A stretch of 12,595 nt of DNA. It comes from JAZDLC01 sp043802345 (GTDB lineage Bacteria > Planctomycetota > B15-G4 > JADJEK01). Positions 1 through 7,630 of the stretch are shown here, one piece after another. A program made the position numbers and the translations under genes. Every line of letters starts with the position of its first letter. Position 1 is the stretch's first letter. The notes below the pieces were generated by a model. The model made no database searches. It was not told the origin of the DNA and saw nothing but the letters and a program-made list of their open reading frames with translations. The stretch lies in contig JAZDLC010000407.1 in assembly GCA_043802345.1 (NCBI GenBank), positions 1 to 12,595 on the forward strand, written 5' to 3'.

Positions 1-186
1 ATCGTCCCAGTCATAGTTCATGAAGTGGCGGTCGAAGGAACGGTAGACGTGCTCTGCGTCACGCCTGACCACCTGGTAGTAACCTCTGGCGTGCCCTCCC
101 CACCAGTAGACCGAATCGGTGGTGCAGCCACTGAACGGACAGACGGCGAGAGCGAGCAACACGAGGGCCCGAAGTCGGCGAGCCAT
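1..186 (-). CDS. Small lipoprotein, N-terminal part (cut by left edge)
   Basis: The reading frame opens inside the window and stays open for 62 codons to the left edge, so the C-terminus is missing. The N-terminus is a textbook lipoprotein signal: two arginines, a Leu/Ala/Val core, then a lipobox Phe-Ser-Gly-Cys with the acceptor Cys at residue 21. The mature part is rich in Tyr, Trp, His, Arg and Asp and begins TTDSVYWWGG. ATG codons at 198, 192 and 186 are all in frame. I chose 186 because a GGAG motif (193-196 on the complement) sits six bases upstream and the signal peptide then has normal length. The protein should be lipid-anchored in the envelope. I do not recognise the family. The gene is divergent from the HEAT-repeat gene. 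Confidence 0.8.
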   Translation of the reverse strand, partial: MARRLRALVLLALAVCPFSGCTTDSVYWWGGHARGYYQVVRRDAEHVYRSFDRHFMNYDWDD

Positions 187-223
187 TGACATCTCCATTC
201 TCGTGAAATCAGTCGTCTTTCAT

Positions 224-260
224 GCCCCAACCAACGGGGCGCCTCCAGGTCTTTGCCTGG
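224..260 (-). other. Two adjacent small hairpins in the putative lipoprotein leader
   Basis: GCCCC (224-228) pairs with GGGGC (236-240) around a seven-base loop. CCAGG (245-249) pairs with CCTGG (256-260) around a six-base loop. Both stems are perfect over five base pairs. They lie between the possible promoter and the lipoprotein start, so they would form in its leader RNA. Neither is followed by a U-run, so they do not look like an intrinsic terminator. No known riboswitch consensus was recognised. Confidence 0.3.
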
Positions 261-301
261 GCCCAATCGGACCCAAACGCGGCCTTTGGAAGGTCGGCGG
301 G

Positions 302-329
302 AGTCTAGCAACGCCACCAACCCGATCAA
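302..329 (-). promoter_or_regulatory. Possible sigma70-type promoter for the lipoprotein gene
   Basis: Read on the minus strand, TTGATC (329-324) and TAGACT (307-302) are separated by 16 bases, each matching four of six consensus positions. Transcription would start near 295 and give a leader of about 110 bases. The match is modest and could be chance. Confidence 0.28.
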
Positions 330-507
330 ACGGAAAAAGAATGCCGAATTTGACTTGCGCGCATCAAGGCCCCCGCGGCGGCTGACCCGGACAGGGTGGC
401 CCTCCGGGGTGAGGGAATGTTTGCAGGACGGGCGGTTTCTTTCGGACGATCGCCGCGTAATCTGAAGCGGAATCCAGTCTGAATGGTCGACCCGGAGGTG
501 GCTCCCC

Positions 508-2175
508 GTGAACATCCGTGCGATTCTGCTCCCACTGGCCGCGCTGGTGGTGGTCGGGGTGCTGATCTACCTGAGGCCCGATCGGACAGCCGAAGCACCG
601 CAGGGCGATGCCCCGCTCCCGGTGGCAGTGGACCAGGAGTTCCGGTTCGTGCATAAGGTGGAGTTTCAGGTTCCTCCCGGTCAGGTGTTGAACCGGGGAC
701 CGCTCGAGGACCGGGTGGAGCGCTGGTTCGACCGGCTGCTCTGGGCCTCGAGCCGGATCGTCTTCCGGACCCAGGAGCAGATCGCAACGTTGGACGAGGC
801 AGGACAGCTCCGCTACGTGGAGATGATGCGCCGGGAGTGGCAGCAGGACCCGCGGCGCATGGCCAAGCATCTGACTTGTCTGGGGACGTTTCAGATTCCG
901 GAGGCCGAGGAGTTGATCCTGGAGGCCACTCAGCAGACCGACAATCTGGTGCGCGGAGAAGCGGCCCGGGCTCTCACCTTGTTGGACTCGCCCCTGGCTG
1001 CCGCGCGCGCGGCGGAGCTTCTCTACGACCCGACCGAGATGGTCAGGCGGTCGGCGGTTCGTGCCCTGACGACCATGGAGGCACAAGAGGCTCTCGCTGC
1101 CCTGGAAGAGTACGCCGCCAAGGGGGAAGGTGACGGTATCCGGCATGTGCTGCACCGCCTCGGTCGAAACACCGAGGATCCCACTGCCATCCTGGTGCTC
1201 AGGAAGCACCTGGCCCCGGACGATCCGGCCCGGATCATGGCGTTGGAGGGGCTCGCGAGGTTCGGGGACCTGGTGGCGATGGAGGAGGTGCACTCCATGC
1301 TGGAATCGCCCGACATCGTGGTGCAGTCGCAGGGCCTCAAGATCATGACCCTGGTGCCGCCGGAGTTGGTGGAGATCGAATGGCTGGAGCGTTTCCTGTC
1401 CAACCGGTGGCCGGAGATGCGCCATCTTCTCGGATCGATACTCTGCAACCTGGCCTGCCAGCCGGAGCCGAACCAAGCGGAACTGCTTGAGGAATACCTG
1501 AATCGCCAGGTAGGTGACGGCGACATGCAGGTACGACAGCAAGCGCTGGGCGGCCTCTATCGCCTGGGCCGGACCGACCTGGCGGAGATCTACCTGAAGG
1601 CGATCGGCACCGCGTCGCTGCTCTCGCTCCACACCGCAGTGGACGTCAGCACCCGCATCATGGGCGACAAGAGAGCCGGCCCGCTGATCGTCAAGCGGCT
1701 CGAAACAGAGCAGAACCCGACCAACATCGCCATTCTGGCCGTGGGCCTTGGCAATGTGCAGGAGCCGACCGGCCTGGAACCGCTGCTGCGGATCCTGCGG
1801 CAAGCCCGCCCGGACGAGCCCCGGGACGGATCGGGAACGCCACTCTCGAAGATCGCCGCCCAGCGGCTTGCGCTCCTTGGCCTGCCGATCGTGGAGAAGC
1901 TGCTCGCCGTTCTGGACGAGGACGTGCACGAGGAGGCCAAGCTGCGGGCGATCGACACGTTGCGGGGGATGGGGAGCGAGGCGGATTGCCTGGACGAGCT
2001 GATCGAGGTTTCACTTGATAAGGAACGGTCGAAGGCCGTGCGCATGGCGGCCCTGGAATCGCTGCCTCTTCTGAAGAGCGATGGTCTGTTCAATGCCCTG
2101 CTGGACGTTCTCGAGGAATACGACGACTACGATCTGGGCCGGCGGGCGATGACGATCCTGTACGATTACTCCTAG
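508..2175 (+). CDS. Membrane-anchored HEAT-repeat protein
   Basis: The 555-residue product starts with a short basic end and one hydrophobic segment (about residues 5-22), which is a signal anchor or uncleaved signal peptide. A linker follows, and from about residue 118 to the end there are repeated paired helices typical of HEAT or PBS-lyase-like HEAT repeats, for example units starting around 131, 148, 179 and 192, each with an Ala/Leu-rich core and Asp/Glu/Arg-rich turns. Such solenoids are protein-interaction scaffolds, so an enzymatic role is unlikely. The bulk probably faces the periplasm. The start is GTG, preceded by GGAGG (494-498) with nine bases spacing. The gene is alone on its strand here, divergent from the lipoprotein gene and convergent with the next gene, 17 bases away. 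The partner protein is unknown. Confidence 0.93.
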   Translation: MNIRAILLPLAALVVVGVLIYLRPDRTAEAPQGDAPLPVAVDQEFRFVHKVEFQVPPGQVLNRGPLEDRVERWFDRLLWASSRIVFRTQEQIATLDEAGQLRYVEMMRREWQQDPRRMAKHLTCLGTFQIPEAEELILEATQQTDNLVRGEAARALTLLDSPLAAARAAELLYDPTEMVRRSAVRALTTMEAQEALAALEEYAAKGEGDGIRHVLHRLGRNTEDPTAILVLRKHLAPDDPARIMALEGLARFGDLVAMEEVHSMLESPDIVVQSQGLKIMTLVPPELVEIEWLERFLSNRWPEMRHLLGSILCNLACQPEPNQAELLEEYLNRQVGDGDMQVRQQALGGLYRLGRTDLAEIYLKAIGTASLLSLHTAVDVSTRIMGDKRAGPLIVKRLETEQNPTNIAILAVGLGNVQEPTGLEPLLRILRQARPDEPRDGSGTPLSKIAAQRLALLGLPIVEKLLAVLDEDVHEEAKLRAIDTLRGMGSEADCLDELIEVSLDKERSKAVRMAALESLPLLKSDGLFNALLDVLEEYDDYDLGRRAMTILYDYS

Positions 2176-2192
2176 AGAATCCGGATCGCGAG

Positions 2193-2954
2193 TCAGCCCG
2201 AGCCTTCATCATCCTGAGGCTCGTCGGTTGCTTCACCTTGCGGCTCGCCGGCCGCCTCATCCTCGACCGAGTCCCGGACCTTCGGGGTCACGACCTCGGG
2301 GAGCGACCTGAACTGGAACCATTCGGCCTCCTTGTCGTCCTTCTTCGCCGACAGGTAGTCCCTGAGCGGATGGGCCACGGGAGGGAACGGGTCGTTCAAC
2401 CCGTCGAAGACGCCGTTGTTGTTCCCGCCTCCCATGAGCTTGCCGTGCCGATCCACGTAGAACACCCACTGGAATTCGGGGCCGTACTCCATGGGCCAGC
2501 AGAAGACGCCGTACCCCTCCGTGCCAACGTCATCCGCGACCGCAAGTTGACGGGACCAGGCCCGGTCGTCATCCCGCCCGGAGTCGGTCAGGTACAGAGC
2601 GATGTAGTACCCGTCCAGGGAGAGCAGGTCGACGAGAGGAGCCATGGGAGCCTGCTCCTCCCGGGCTTCCCGTAGCCGGGAGTCGGCGGGACTCTGGAGC
2701 CGCAACTCATCGAGCCAGAGCAGCCGGTCGCCGCCATTCCTGGCGACTTCGACCTCCGCCTTGTGGATCTCCCTCAGCAGAGTGATCAGTCTTTTCTCCC
2801 TCGCGCTGATGTCGCTGCCGGTGACCTGGGGAGAGACGATCCGGACCACCAGGAAGATCAGCAGCAACACAATGCCGATTTCGACCGAGTGGTGGGCGAG
2901 GCGGCCCTTGATCGAGTAGCGGTACGGGTCGTGTGGGTGGGGTTTTCGCTTCAT
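2193..2954 (-). CDS. Single-pass membrane protein with pilin-like C-terminal domain
   Basis: The 253-residue product has a basic cytoplasmic end, one transmembrane segment at about residues 25-40, then a soluble domain. The stretch after the membrane segment (about 52-85: LLREIHKAEVEVARNGG, then WLDEL) resembles the part of pseudopilin-type proteins where a helix leads into a small beta domain. The region 147-185, with YGVFCWPMEYG, VFYVDRHG and a Gly/Asn-rich GGGNNNG loop, resembles the strand pair of such domains. No prepilin peptidase site precedes the membrane segment, so it is not a true pilin. The last 25 residues are acidic and Pro/Gln-rich, probably disordered. The gene lies 72 bases after the UbiA-family gene and may be the last of that cluster. 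Its ribosome-binding site is weak. Function is unknown and the fold resemblance is my inference. Confidence 0.9.
   Translation of the reverse strand: MKRKPHPHDPYRYSIKGRLAHHSVEIGIVLLLIFLVVRIVSPQVTGSDISAREKRLITLLREIHKAEVEVARNGGDRLLWLDELRLQSPADSRLREAREEQAPMAPLVDLLSLDGYYIALYLTDSGRDDDRAWSRQLAVADDVGTEGYGVFCWPMEYGPEFQWVFYVDRHGKLMGGGNNNGVFDGLNDPFPPVAHPLRDYLSAKKDDKEAEWFQFRSLPEVVTPKVRDSVEDEAAGEPQGEATDEPQDDEGSG
2199..2223. terminator. Possible hairpin between convergent genes
   Basis: CGAGCCT (2199-2205) and AGGCTCG (2217-2223) form a perfect seven-base-pair stem with an 11-base loop. It lies 23 bases past the HEAT-gene stop and inside the last codons of the converging minus-strand gene. There is no U-run on either strand, so it would be at best a factor-dependent or weak terminator. 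Confidence 0.3.
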
Positions 2955-3026
2955 TCCGGTGGCAGCATACTGTCAAGAAGCCGAAGTCACCAGAAGCGCG
3001 CCGCTGGCGAGTTCCTCCTTCCGATT

Positions 3027-3929
3027 TCAGGAGGCGGGGAAGCGGTTCGCGAGGGCCCGGCTCGCGGGGAAGAGAATCAGCAGCAGCGCACCGGCCGGCC
3101 AGACTCCAGCGGCCAGGGCCAGGGAGGCATCGAACAGAAAGATGCCGCCGAGGTAGCAGCCGATCAGCGGGGCGATGCGGGAGGCTTCCAGCGTCTCCTG
3201 CCGGAGCAGGCCGCGCAGTCGCGTCTCGAGGAAGGAGACGCACAGGAGGGACACCAGCCAGGCGACCGCCAGTGACAGCAGGGTGGGGCGGCCGGGGCCG
3301 AGGAACACGAGGGCCGGGGCGAGCCCGGCCAGCAACTGCGCCAGGCGCAGGCGCCAGGCCAGGCGTTTCGCCGAAGAAGTCACCTCGCCGTCCTCCATCC
3401 GGGCCGCGGATGAGACGAGGCCGATGTAGAGGCCGTAACCGAGGGCCGGCGCCAGCGCGGCCCAGGGGGCCGCGAGCAGCACCGCGGCGAGCAGGAGGTT
3501 CGCCGCCCGGATGCTCCCCAGGAGGACCGGGCCGACCGGCCCCATGTGCCCCGGAGAGAGATTGTAGAGCGAGATGAGGAGCAGCATGCCAAGCACCAGC
3601 CAGCAGCCCGGCGGTCCCGCCAGGACGCCGAGCCCGCCGGCCAGCAGCGCGGTGGAGAAGACCACGATCCGCGCGCCGCGAAGGGAGAGCGCTCCGCTCG
3701 GCAGCGGGCGCTCGGGCCGCGTGATCCGGTCCCGGTTCCGATCGGCCAGATCGTTCTGCGACATGCCGAAGAGGAACAGGCACAGCGAGCAGGCGAGGGC
3801 CAGCGCCACACGTCCAGGCTCCGCTCGCGCACCCGCGCCCACGGCAAGACATGCCCCGGCGACGCCGTCCGCCACTGCGGAGAGGGCGATGGAAGCGCGG
3901 ACCAGGCGGAGGATCGCTGTGAAGCTCAG
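3027..3929 (-). CDS. UbiA-family prenyltransferase
   Basis: This is a very hydrophobic protein of about 300 residues with roughly eight membrane segments. The first UbiA signature is intact: N59-D60-x2-D63-x3-D67, followed by Arg and the family's RPLPSG (residues 74-79). These Asp residues bind the Mg-diphosphate of the prenyl donor, and the family transfers prenyl groups to aromatic or other acceptors within the membrane. A second region (GPVLLGSIRAANLLL, about 133-147) recalls EboC-like and similar UbiA proteins. The expected second Asp-rich motif is reduced to Glu-Asp-Gly-Glu around 179-182. No ATG or TTG precedes the conserved N-terminus. I place the start at a CTG whose TG is shared with the TGA of rseP (CTGA). 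A GTG at 3875 would give 282 residues but removes the conserved LRLVR segment. Substrate is unknown. Confidence 0.92.
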   Translation of the reverse strand: MSFTAILRLVRASIALSAVADGVAGACLAVGAGARAEPGRVALALACSLCLFLFGMSQNDLADRNRDRITRPERPLPSGALSLRGARIVVFSTALLAGGLGVLAGPPGCWLVLGMLLLISLYNLSPGHMGPVGPVLLGSIRAANLLLAAVLLAAPWAALAPALGYGLYIGLVSSAARMEDGEVTSSAKRLAWRLRLAQLLAGLAPALVFLGPGRPTLLSLAVAWLVSLLCVSFLETRLRGLLRQETLEASRIAPLIGCYLGGIFLFDASLALAAGVWPAGALLLILFPASRALANRFPAS

Positions 3930-5746
3930 GGCAATAGCCGCATGATGTCGTTGTAGGTGACGAAGATCAGCAAGGAGAGGATCAGCATCAGGCCGATTAC
4001 CTGAGAGTACCCCATGACCCGGTCGTTGACCGGCGAGCCCTTGATCTTCTCCACGGCCAGGAAAACGATGTGCCCCCCGTCGAGGACGGGGATCGGCAGG
4101 AGATTGATGACCGCCAGGTTCAGGGAAAGGAGCGCCAGGAAGTAGAAGAGCTTGGCGATGCCCCGTTCCGCGAACCGGTAGGAGACCGTGCTGATGGCCA
4201 CGATTCCGCCGAGGTTCTTCTCGGCGGAGACCTGCCGCGCGACCATCTTCCGCAGGGTCAGGTACGCCTGGCGGGTCAGGTTCCAGGAAGAACGCATGCC
4301 CGCCAGGAAGGCCTTCTGCATGCCGTACCGCCGCTGGATGTGAGAGGTCTCCAGCGAGAAGCCGAAGTCCCGCAGATAGGTGGGGCCGACGGCCAGCTCC
4401 AGGGTGCGCCGATTCGGGCCGTCCTTGACGAGGAGAGTGACCAGCTTCCCGTCCGCGGCCGAGATGCAGGCGACGATCTCGTCCCACGATTCGGTGCTCC
4501 GGCCATTCACGGAGAGAATCCGGCTTCCGTCGAGCAGCCCAACCTTCGCGGCCTCGCTTTCCGGAATCACCTGGATCGCGACTCCAGCGTCCCGTTCACT
4601 CAGGGGGCTGCTCAGCGCCACGTCGTGGAGAAGAGCGCTCAGGTACGCCCCCTCGATCGCCACCTCGATCTGTTCGCCGGCTCTGAGCACCCGCGCCATG
4701 AGCGGAGGACTTCCGGCCTTGCCGCGCATGATCGAGCGCAGGTCGGCGCGGCTCAGCACCCCCTTTCCGTCCAGCGAAAGGAGACGGTCTCCCTTGCGGA
4801 GCGGAGCGGAAGATGCGTGGTATCGACCCCTGACTTCCTTGACCAGGTTCTCCGCCGGCTGAATGCCGAGGATCGGCTTCTCCCGCTCGATGCGATCCGG
4901 CCGGACCGTGATGTCCAGGACTCCATCGCCTTCCCGTTCGACTGAATAGACGACGGCGGAGTCCTGCTCTCCGGCTTGAGGAAACGCGTTCAGACCGGAA
5001 ACTGGTTCGCCGTCCACGCGCACGATCCGGTCGCCGGTCTTGAGCCCGGCGCGGGCGGCGGCTCCCTCCTCGTCCACCACGATGACGTAGTTGGTCGGCT
5101 GGCCGATCTCGATGGTCAGCGTCCCGACCGCCTCGCTGAACTCCGGCCTGACCTTGACCTCGCGCTCCTCGCCGTCCCGCCCGATTAACATCCGCGTGTT
5201 GTCCGGATCGCCCAGCGCCACCTCCAGGACGATGTCGGCGAAGCCGAGGACCTCCCGGCCGTTGACCGCCAGAACCGTGTCGCCCTCCTCGAGACCCGCC
5301 TTCCAGGCCGGCCCCCCGGGAGTCACGATTCCGACCTCCGGCTTGATCATCGGCACGCCGACGTAGAAGATGATCGGGAAGACGATCAGCGCGAAGAGCA
5401 CGTTCATCAGCACGCCGCCGCTGTAGATCAGCGCCCGCTCGCCCACGGAGCGGGAGAGCAGTTCGTCCTTCGCGCCCTCGCCCTCCCCGGCCAGGTCCCC
5501 TGCCAGCTTCACATATCCACCAACCGGCACCGCCGAGATGCGGTAGTCGGTCGGGCCCCGCTTGAAACCACAGAGCCTGGGACCGAATCCGAGCGAGAAG
5601 ACCTCCACCCGGACGCCGACCTTCTTCGCGCAGAGGAAATGCCCCAACTCGTGAACGAAGATCACCAGGCCGATGCCGAGGATGGTCATCAGCGTGGTCC
5701 CCACGTTCGGCAGGGCAAAGGCGAGATTCATGAACTCGAGAGGCAT
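3926..5746 (-). CDS. rseP: RseP-type site-2 intramembrane zinc metalloprotease with four PDZ-like segments
   Basis: The family cuts transmembrane substrates such as anti-sigma factors within the inner membrane, releasing a signal. The zinc motif HELGH is at residues 32-36 in the first membrane segment, and the third ligand region N548-x2-P551-x-P553-x2-D556-G-G lies in a C-terminal segment. Other membrane segments are near 110-131 and 580-598. Between them lie PDZ-like repeats at about 137-200 (GGPAWKAGLEEGD, VNG), 218-285 (AARAGLKTGDRIVRVDG), 290-365 (LRKGDRLLSLDG, the most divergent) and 388-453 (SEAAKVGLLDGSRILSVNG). At 606 residues it is clearly longer than the 450 of E. coli RseP, which has two PDZ domains. 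The chosen ATG has GGAGG ten bases upstream and overlaps the dxr stop by 19 bases. An alternative ATG at 5731 forms an ATGA overlap but has no good ribosome-binding site. Confidence 0.98.
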   Translation of the reverse strand: MPLEFMNLAFALPNVGTTLMTILGIGLVIFVHELGHFLCAKKVGVRVEVFSLGFGPRLCGFKRGPTDYRISAVPVGGYVKLAGDLAGEGEGAKDELLSRSVGERALIYSGGVLMNVLFALIVFPIIFYVGVPMIKPEVGIVTPGGPAWKAGLEEGDTVLAVNGREVLGFADIVLEVALGDPDNTRMLIGRDGEEREVKVRPEFSEAVGTLTIEIGQPTNYVIVVDEEGAAARAGLKTGDRIVRVDGEPVSGLNAFPQAGEQDSAVVYSVEREGDGVLDITVRPDRIEREKPILGIQPAENLVKEVRGRYHASSAPLRKGDRLLSLDGKGVLSRADLRSIMRGKAGSPPLMARVLRAGEQIEVAIEGAYLSALLHDVALSSPLSERDAGVAIQVIPESEAAKVGLLDGSRILSVNGRSTESWDEIVACISAADGKLVTLLVKDGPNRRTLELAVGPTYLRDFGFSLETSHIQRRYGMQKAFLAGMRSSWNLTRQAYLTLRKMVARQVSAEKNLGGIVAISTVSYRFAERGIAKLFYFLALLSLNLAVINLLPIPVLDGGHIVFLAVEKIKGSPVNDRVMGYSQVIGLMLILSLLIFVTYNDIMRLLP

Positions 5747-6894
5747 TTCTCTGCTTCCTCCCGGGCCCAGGAGTCGGTGTCCAGGATCTGCTCCAGGTCC
5801 GGGTCGTCCGTCCGGTTGTCGAGACGATCGAGCACCGTCCGCACGGTCTTGGGTATCGCATCGAAGGAGGTCTTCCGGTGGAGGAACGACCGGACCGCCA
5901 CCTCGTTCGCGGCGTTCAGCGCGGTCCCCGCGAGGCCCAGGTTCCTCGCAACCTCATGCCCCAGGTCGATGGCGGGGAAGCGGTCCCTATCCGGCCGCTC
6001 GAAGGTCAGGTGCGAGAATCGGTCCAGGTCGAAGTACGAGCGGGGCGTGGCGGCGCGCTCAGGATAGGAGAGAGCATAGCGCACCGGCACGGTCATGCTG
6101 GGCAGCCCGAGCTGGGCCAGGATCGAGCCGTCCACGAACTCCACCATGGAGTGCACGATCGACTGGCGATGGATCAGGACCTCGATCATCTCCGAAGGAA
6201 CGCCAAACAGCCAGCGAGCTTCAATGATCTCCAGGGCCTTGTTCATCATCGTGGCGGAGTCGATGGTAATTTTACGCCCCATTTCCCAGGTCGGATGCCG
6301 CAGCGCCTGCTCGGGGGAGACGGCGGCGAACCCGTCCTTCGGCAGATCGAGGAACGGACCGCCCGAGGCGGTGAGGAAGAGCCGCCGGAGACTGGACGCC
6401 TGCTCTCCCCTTTCTCCCTGGATCGCCTGGAAGATGGCCGAATGTTCGCTGTCCACCGGGACGATCCTCGCTCCCGATTCCCGGGCCGCGCGGGTCAAGA
6501 TATTCCCCGCCATGACCAGGGCCTCCTTGTTCGCCAGGGCCAGCAGGGCGCCCATTCGGACCGCCTCCAGGGCGGATGGCAGCCCCGCGGCACCCATGAT
6601 GGCGGCCATGACCACATCCGGCCCGGCCTCCCTCAGTGCCTCCACCGCGGCATGCTCACCGGCAAGCACGGGGATGCCCTCGGCGCGCAGTTCCTTTTCC
6701 GCCACCTGCGCCGCAGCGGAGTCGATCAGGGCCACCAGGTCGGGGCGGAATCTCCTGGCCTGGGAGACGATCAGGGAAGCGTTCCGGTGCGCGACCAGCA
6801 AGGAGACCCGGTGCGTGTCCTCAAGCTCCGGCATCACCTTGATCGTGCTCTGGCCTACCGAACCGGTGGATCCGAGTATCGCGACCGTACGCAT
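5728..6894 (-). CDS. dxr: 1-deoxy-D-xylulose 5-phosphate reductoisomerase
   Basis: DXR converts DXP to 2-C-methyl-D-erythritol 4-phosphate with NADPH, the committed step of the MEP isoprenoid pathway, in the cytoplasm. The 388-residue product has the normal family length. Visible landmarks are the NADPH-binding GSTGSVG (residues 8-14), NKEALVMAG (122-130), the metal-binding VDSEH with D148 and E150, SGGPF (177-181), the catalytic-loop His200 in HPTWEMG, the phosphate-binding stretch S213 to K219 with the metal ligand E222 just after it, HRQSIVHSM (242-250), and ALNAANE (325-331). All key residues appear intact. I start at ATG 6894, which places the nucleotide-binding strand at the N-terminus as in the family; a longer frame to 6939 adds 15 unconserved residues. 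It is first in the minus cluster and overlaps rseP, a common bacterial pairing. Confidence 0.99.
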   Translation of the reverse strand: MRTVAILGSTGSVGQSTIKVMPELEDTHRVSLLVAHRNASLIVSQARRFRPDLVALIDSAAAQVAEKELRAEGIPVLAGEHAAVEALREAGPDVVMAAIMGAAGLPSALEAVRMGALLALANKEALVMAGNILTRAARESGARIVPVDSEHSAIFQAIQGERGEQASSLRRLFLTASGGPFLDLPKDGFAAVSPEQALRHPTWEMGRKITIDSATMMNKALEIIEARWLFGVPSEMIEVLIHRQSIVHSMVEFVDGSILAQLGLPSMTVPVRYALSYPERAATPRSYFDLDRFSHLTFERPDRDRFPAIDLGHEVARNLGLAGTALNAANEVAVRSFLHRKTSFDAIPKTVRTVLDRLDNRTDDPDLEQILDTDSWAREEAEKCLSSS

Positions 6895-6922
6895 TCGTTG
6901 ACAGCGCCTCCCGGCAAACCGT

Positions 6923-6938
6923 TGACTATAGCTTGTCA
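6923..6938 (-). promoter_or_regulatory. Possible -10 element of dxr inside a short dyad
   Basis: On the minus strand TATAGT (6930-6925) matches five of six -10 positions and would give a leader of about 25 bases before dxr. No good -35 is seen at the usual distance. The hexamer lies in a small inverted repeat, TGAC (6923-6926), eight bases, GTCA (6935-6938), which could be a regulator half-site pair. A four-base arm is short enough to be chance. Confidence 0.28.
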
Positions 6939-7075
6939 CGGGGGCGATCCCGTTGAAAGATCACTCGCCGGCCTTTTTGAACGCGGGGGAGAGTTCCCGT
7001 GGAGGTGGGAGCAGGTAGACTGAGTCCGCACGGCGGAGCCTCCTTACTCCTTCCAGGAAGCGGGGTCAGGTCCAG

Positions 7076-7630
7076 GTGGTTGATCAGTGGGAAAGAAGTG
7101 CGCGATTCTGTCCGCTCTGTGGCGGGCCGCTCGTCGCTACTCCGGTCGAAGGCCGGGATCGCAAGAAGTGCGGCGCGTGTCGCTTCGTCCTGTACGAGAA
7201 TCCGGCGCCCGCCGCGGCTGCCCTGGTCCTGAAGGACCGTGAGATCCTGCTGACCCGGAGGGGGATTCGACCGCATCGCGGAAGCTGGACCCTTCCCGCC
7301 GGCTACGAAGAGGCGGATGAGGCGCCCGCGGACACCGCCGTGCGGGAGACTCTCGAGGAGACCGGGCTGATGGTGCGGCCGTTCGGGCTGTACGACGTCC
7401 TCCACACGGATGACGACCCGCGAAAACGGGCGATCCTGATCGTCTACCTGTGCGAAGTCGTGGGTGGCGAGCTGTCGCCCGGTGATGACGCTCTCGACGC
7501 CCGCTTCTTCCCGCTGGACGCGCTGCCCGAGGAAATCGGCTTCCGCAACAATCGCGCGGTGCTGAACCGTCTCGCGAAGGAGGTGCAGGAAGGCAGGCTG
7601 ACCTACGTCTCGCAGGGGCATGGCTCATGA
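7076..7630 (+). CDS. Nudix hydrolase with N-terminal zinc ribbon
   Basis: The 184-residue cytoplasmic protein starts with a zinc ribbon: C12-x2-C15 and C32-x2-C35. A complete Nudix box follows at residues 76-98, G-x5-E-x7-R-E-x2-E-E-x-G, which binds the divalent metal for hydrolysis of nucleoside diphosphate-X compounds. The architecture resembles NADH-pyrophosphatase and ADP-ribose hydrolase relatives. The SQPWPFP signature of NudC is absent, so NADH as substrate is not supported. The start is GTG with AGG five bases upstream, chosen because it begins just before the zinc ribbon. The stop overlaps the start of the next gene by four bases (ATGA), so the two are probably co-translated. It is divergent from dxr. 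The exact nucleotide substrate cannot be read from the sequence. Confidence 0.95.
   Translation: MVDQWERSARFCPLCGGPLVATPVEGRDRKKCGACRFVLYENPAPAAAALVLKDREILLTRRGIRPHRGSWTLPAGYEEADEAPADTAVRETLEETGLMVRPFGLYDVLHTDDDPRKRAILIVYLCEVVGGELSPGDDALDARFFPLDALPEEIGFRNNRAVLNRLAKEVQEGRLTYVSQGHGS

Larger units (their letters stand above)
187..507. other. Divergent intergenic spacer
   Basis: This 321-base gap separates the lipoprotein and HEAT-repeat genes. Apart from the possible minus-strand promoter and the two hairpins listed separately, I see no convincing gene. Short open frames here lack a ribosome-binding site and protein-like composition. On the plus strand TTGACT at 350-355 has no usable -10 partner, so the promoter of the HEAT gene is not identified. 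Confidence 0.5.

Noticed and set aside
18..515. A minus-strand open frame spanning the left spacer
   Set aside because: It overlaps the lipoprotein gene in another frame. The lipoprotein frame has a signal peptide, lipobox and ribosome-binding site; this one has none.
364..1929. A 521-codon open frame on the minus strand
   Set aside because: It lies antisense to the HEAT-repeat gene. Its translation is rich in His, Arg and Gln without domain features, as expected for a shadow frame in G+C-rich DNA.
2971..2976. Exact TTGACA on the minus strand upstream of the pilin-like gene
   Set aside because: The -10 position would fall inside the gene and reads TGAAGC, so it cannot drive that gene from its chosen start.
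3930..4487. Extension of the UbiA-family frame upstream through rseP
   Set aside because: The frame stays open, but the translation is low-complexity shadow sequence of rseP with no family similarity.
5878..7023. A 381-codon plus-strand open frame
   Set aside because: It is antisense to dxr, whose protein motifs are unambiguous, and it has no recognisable domains.
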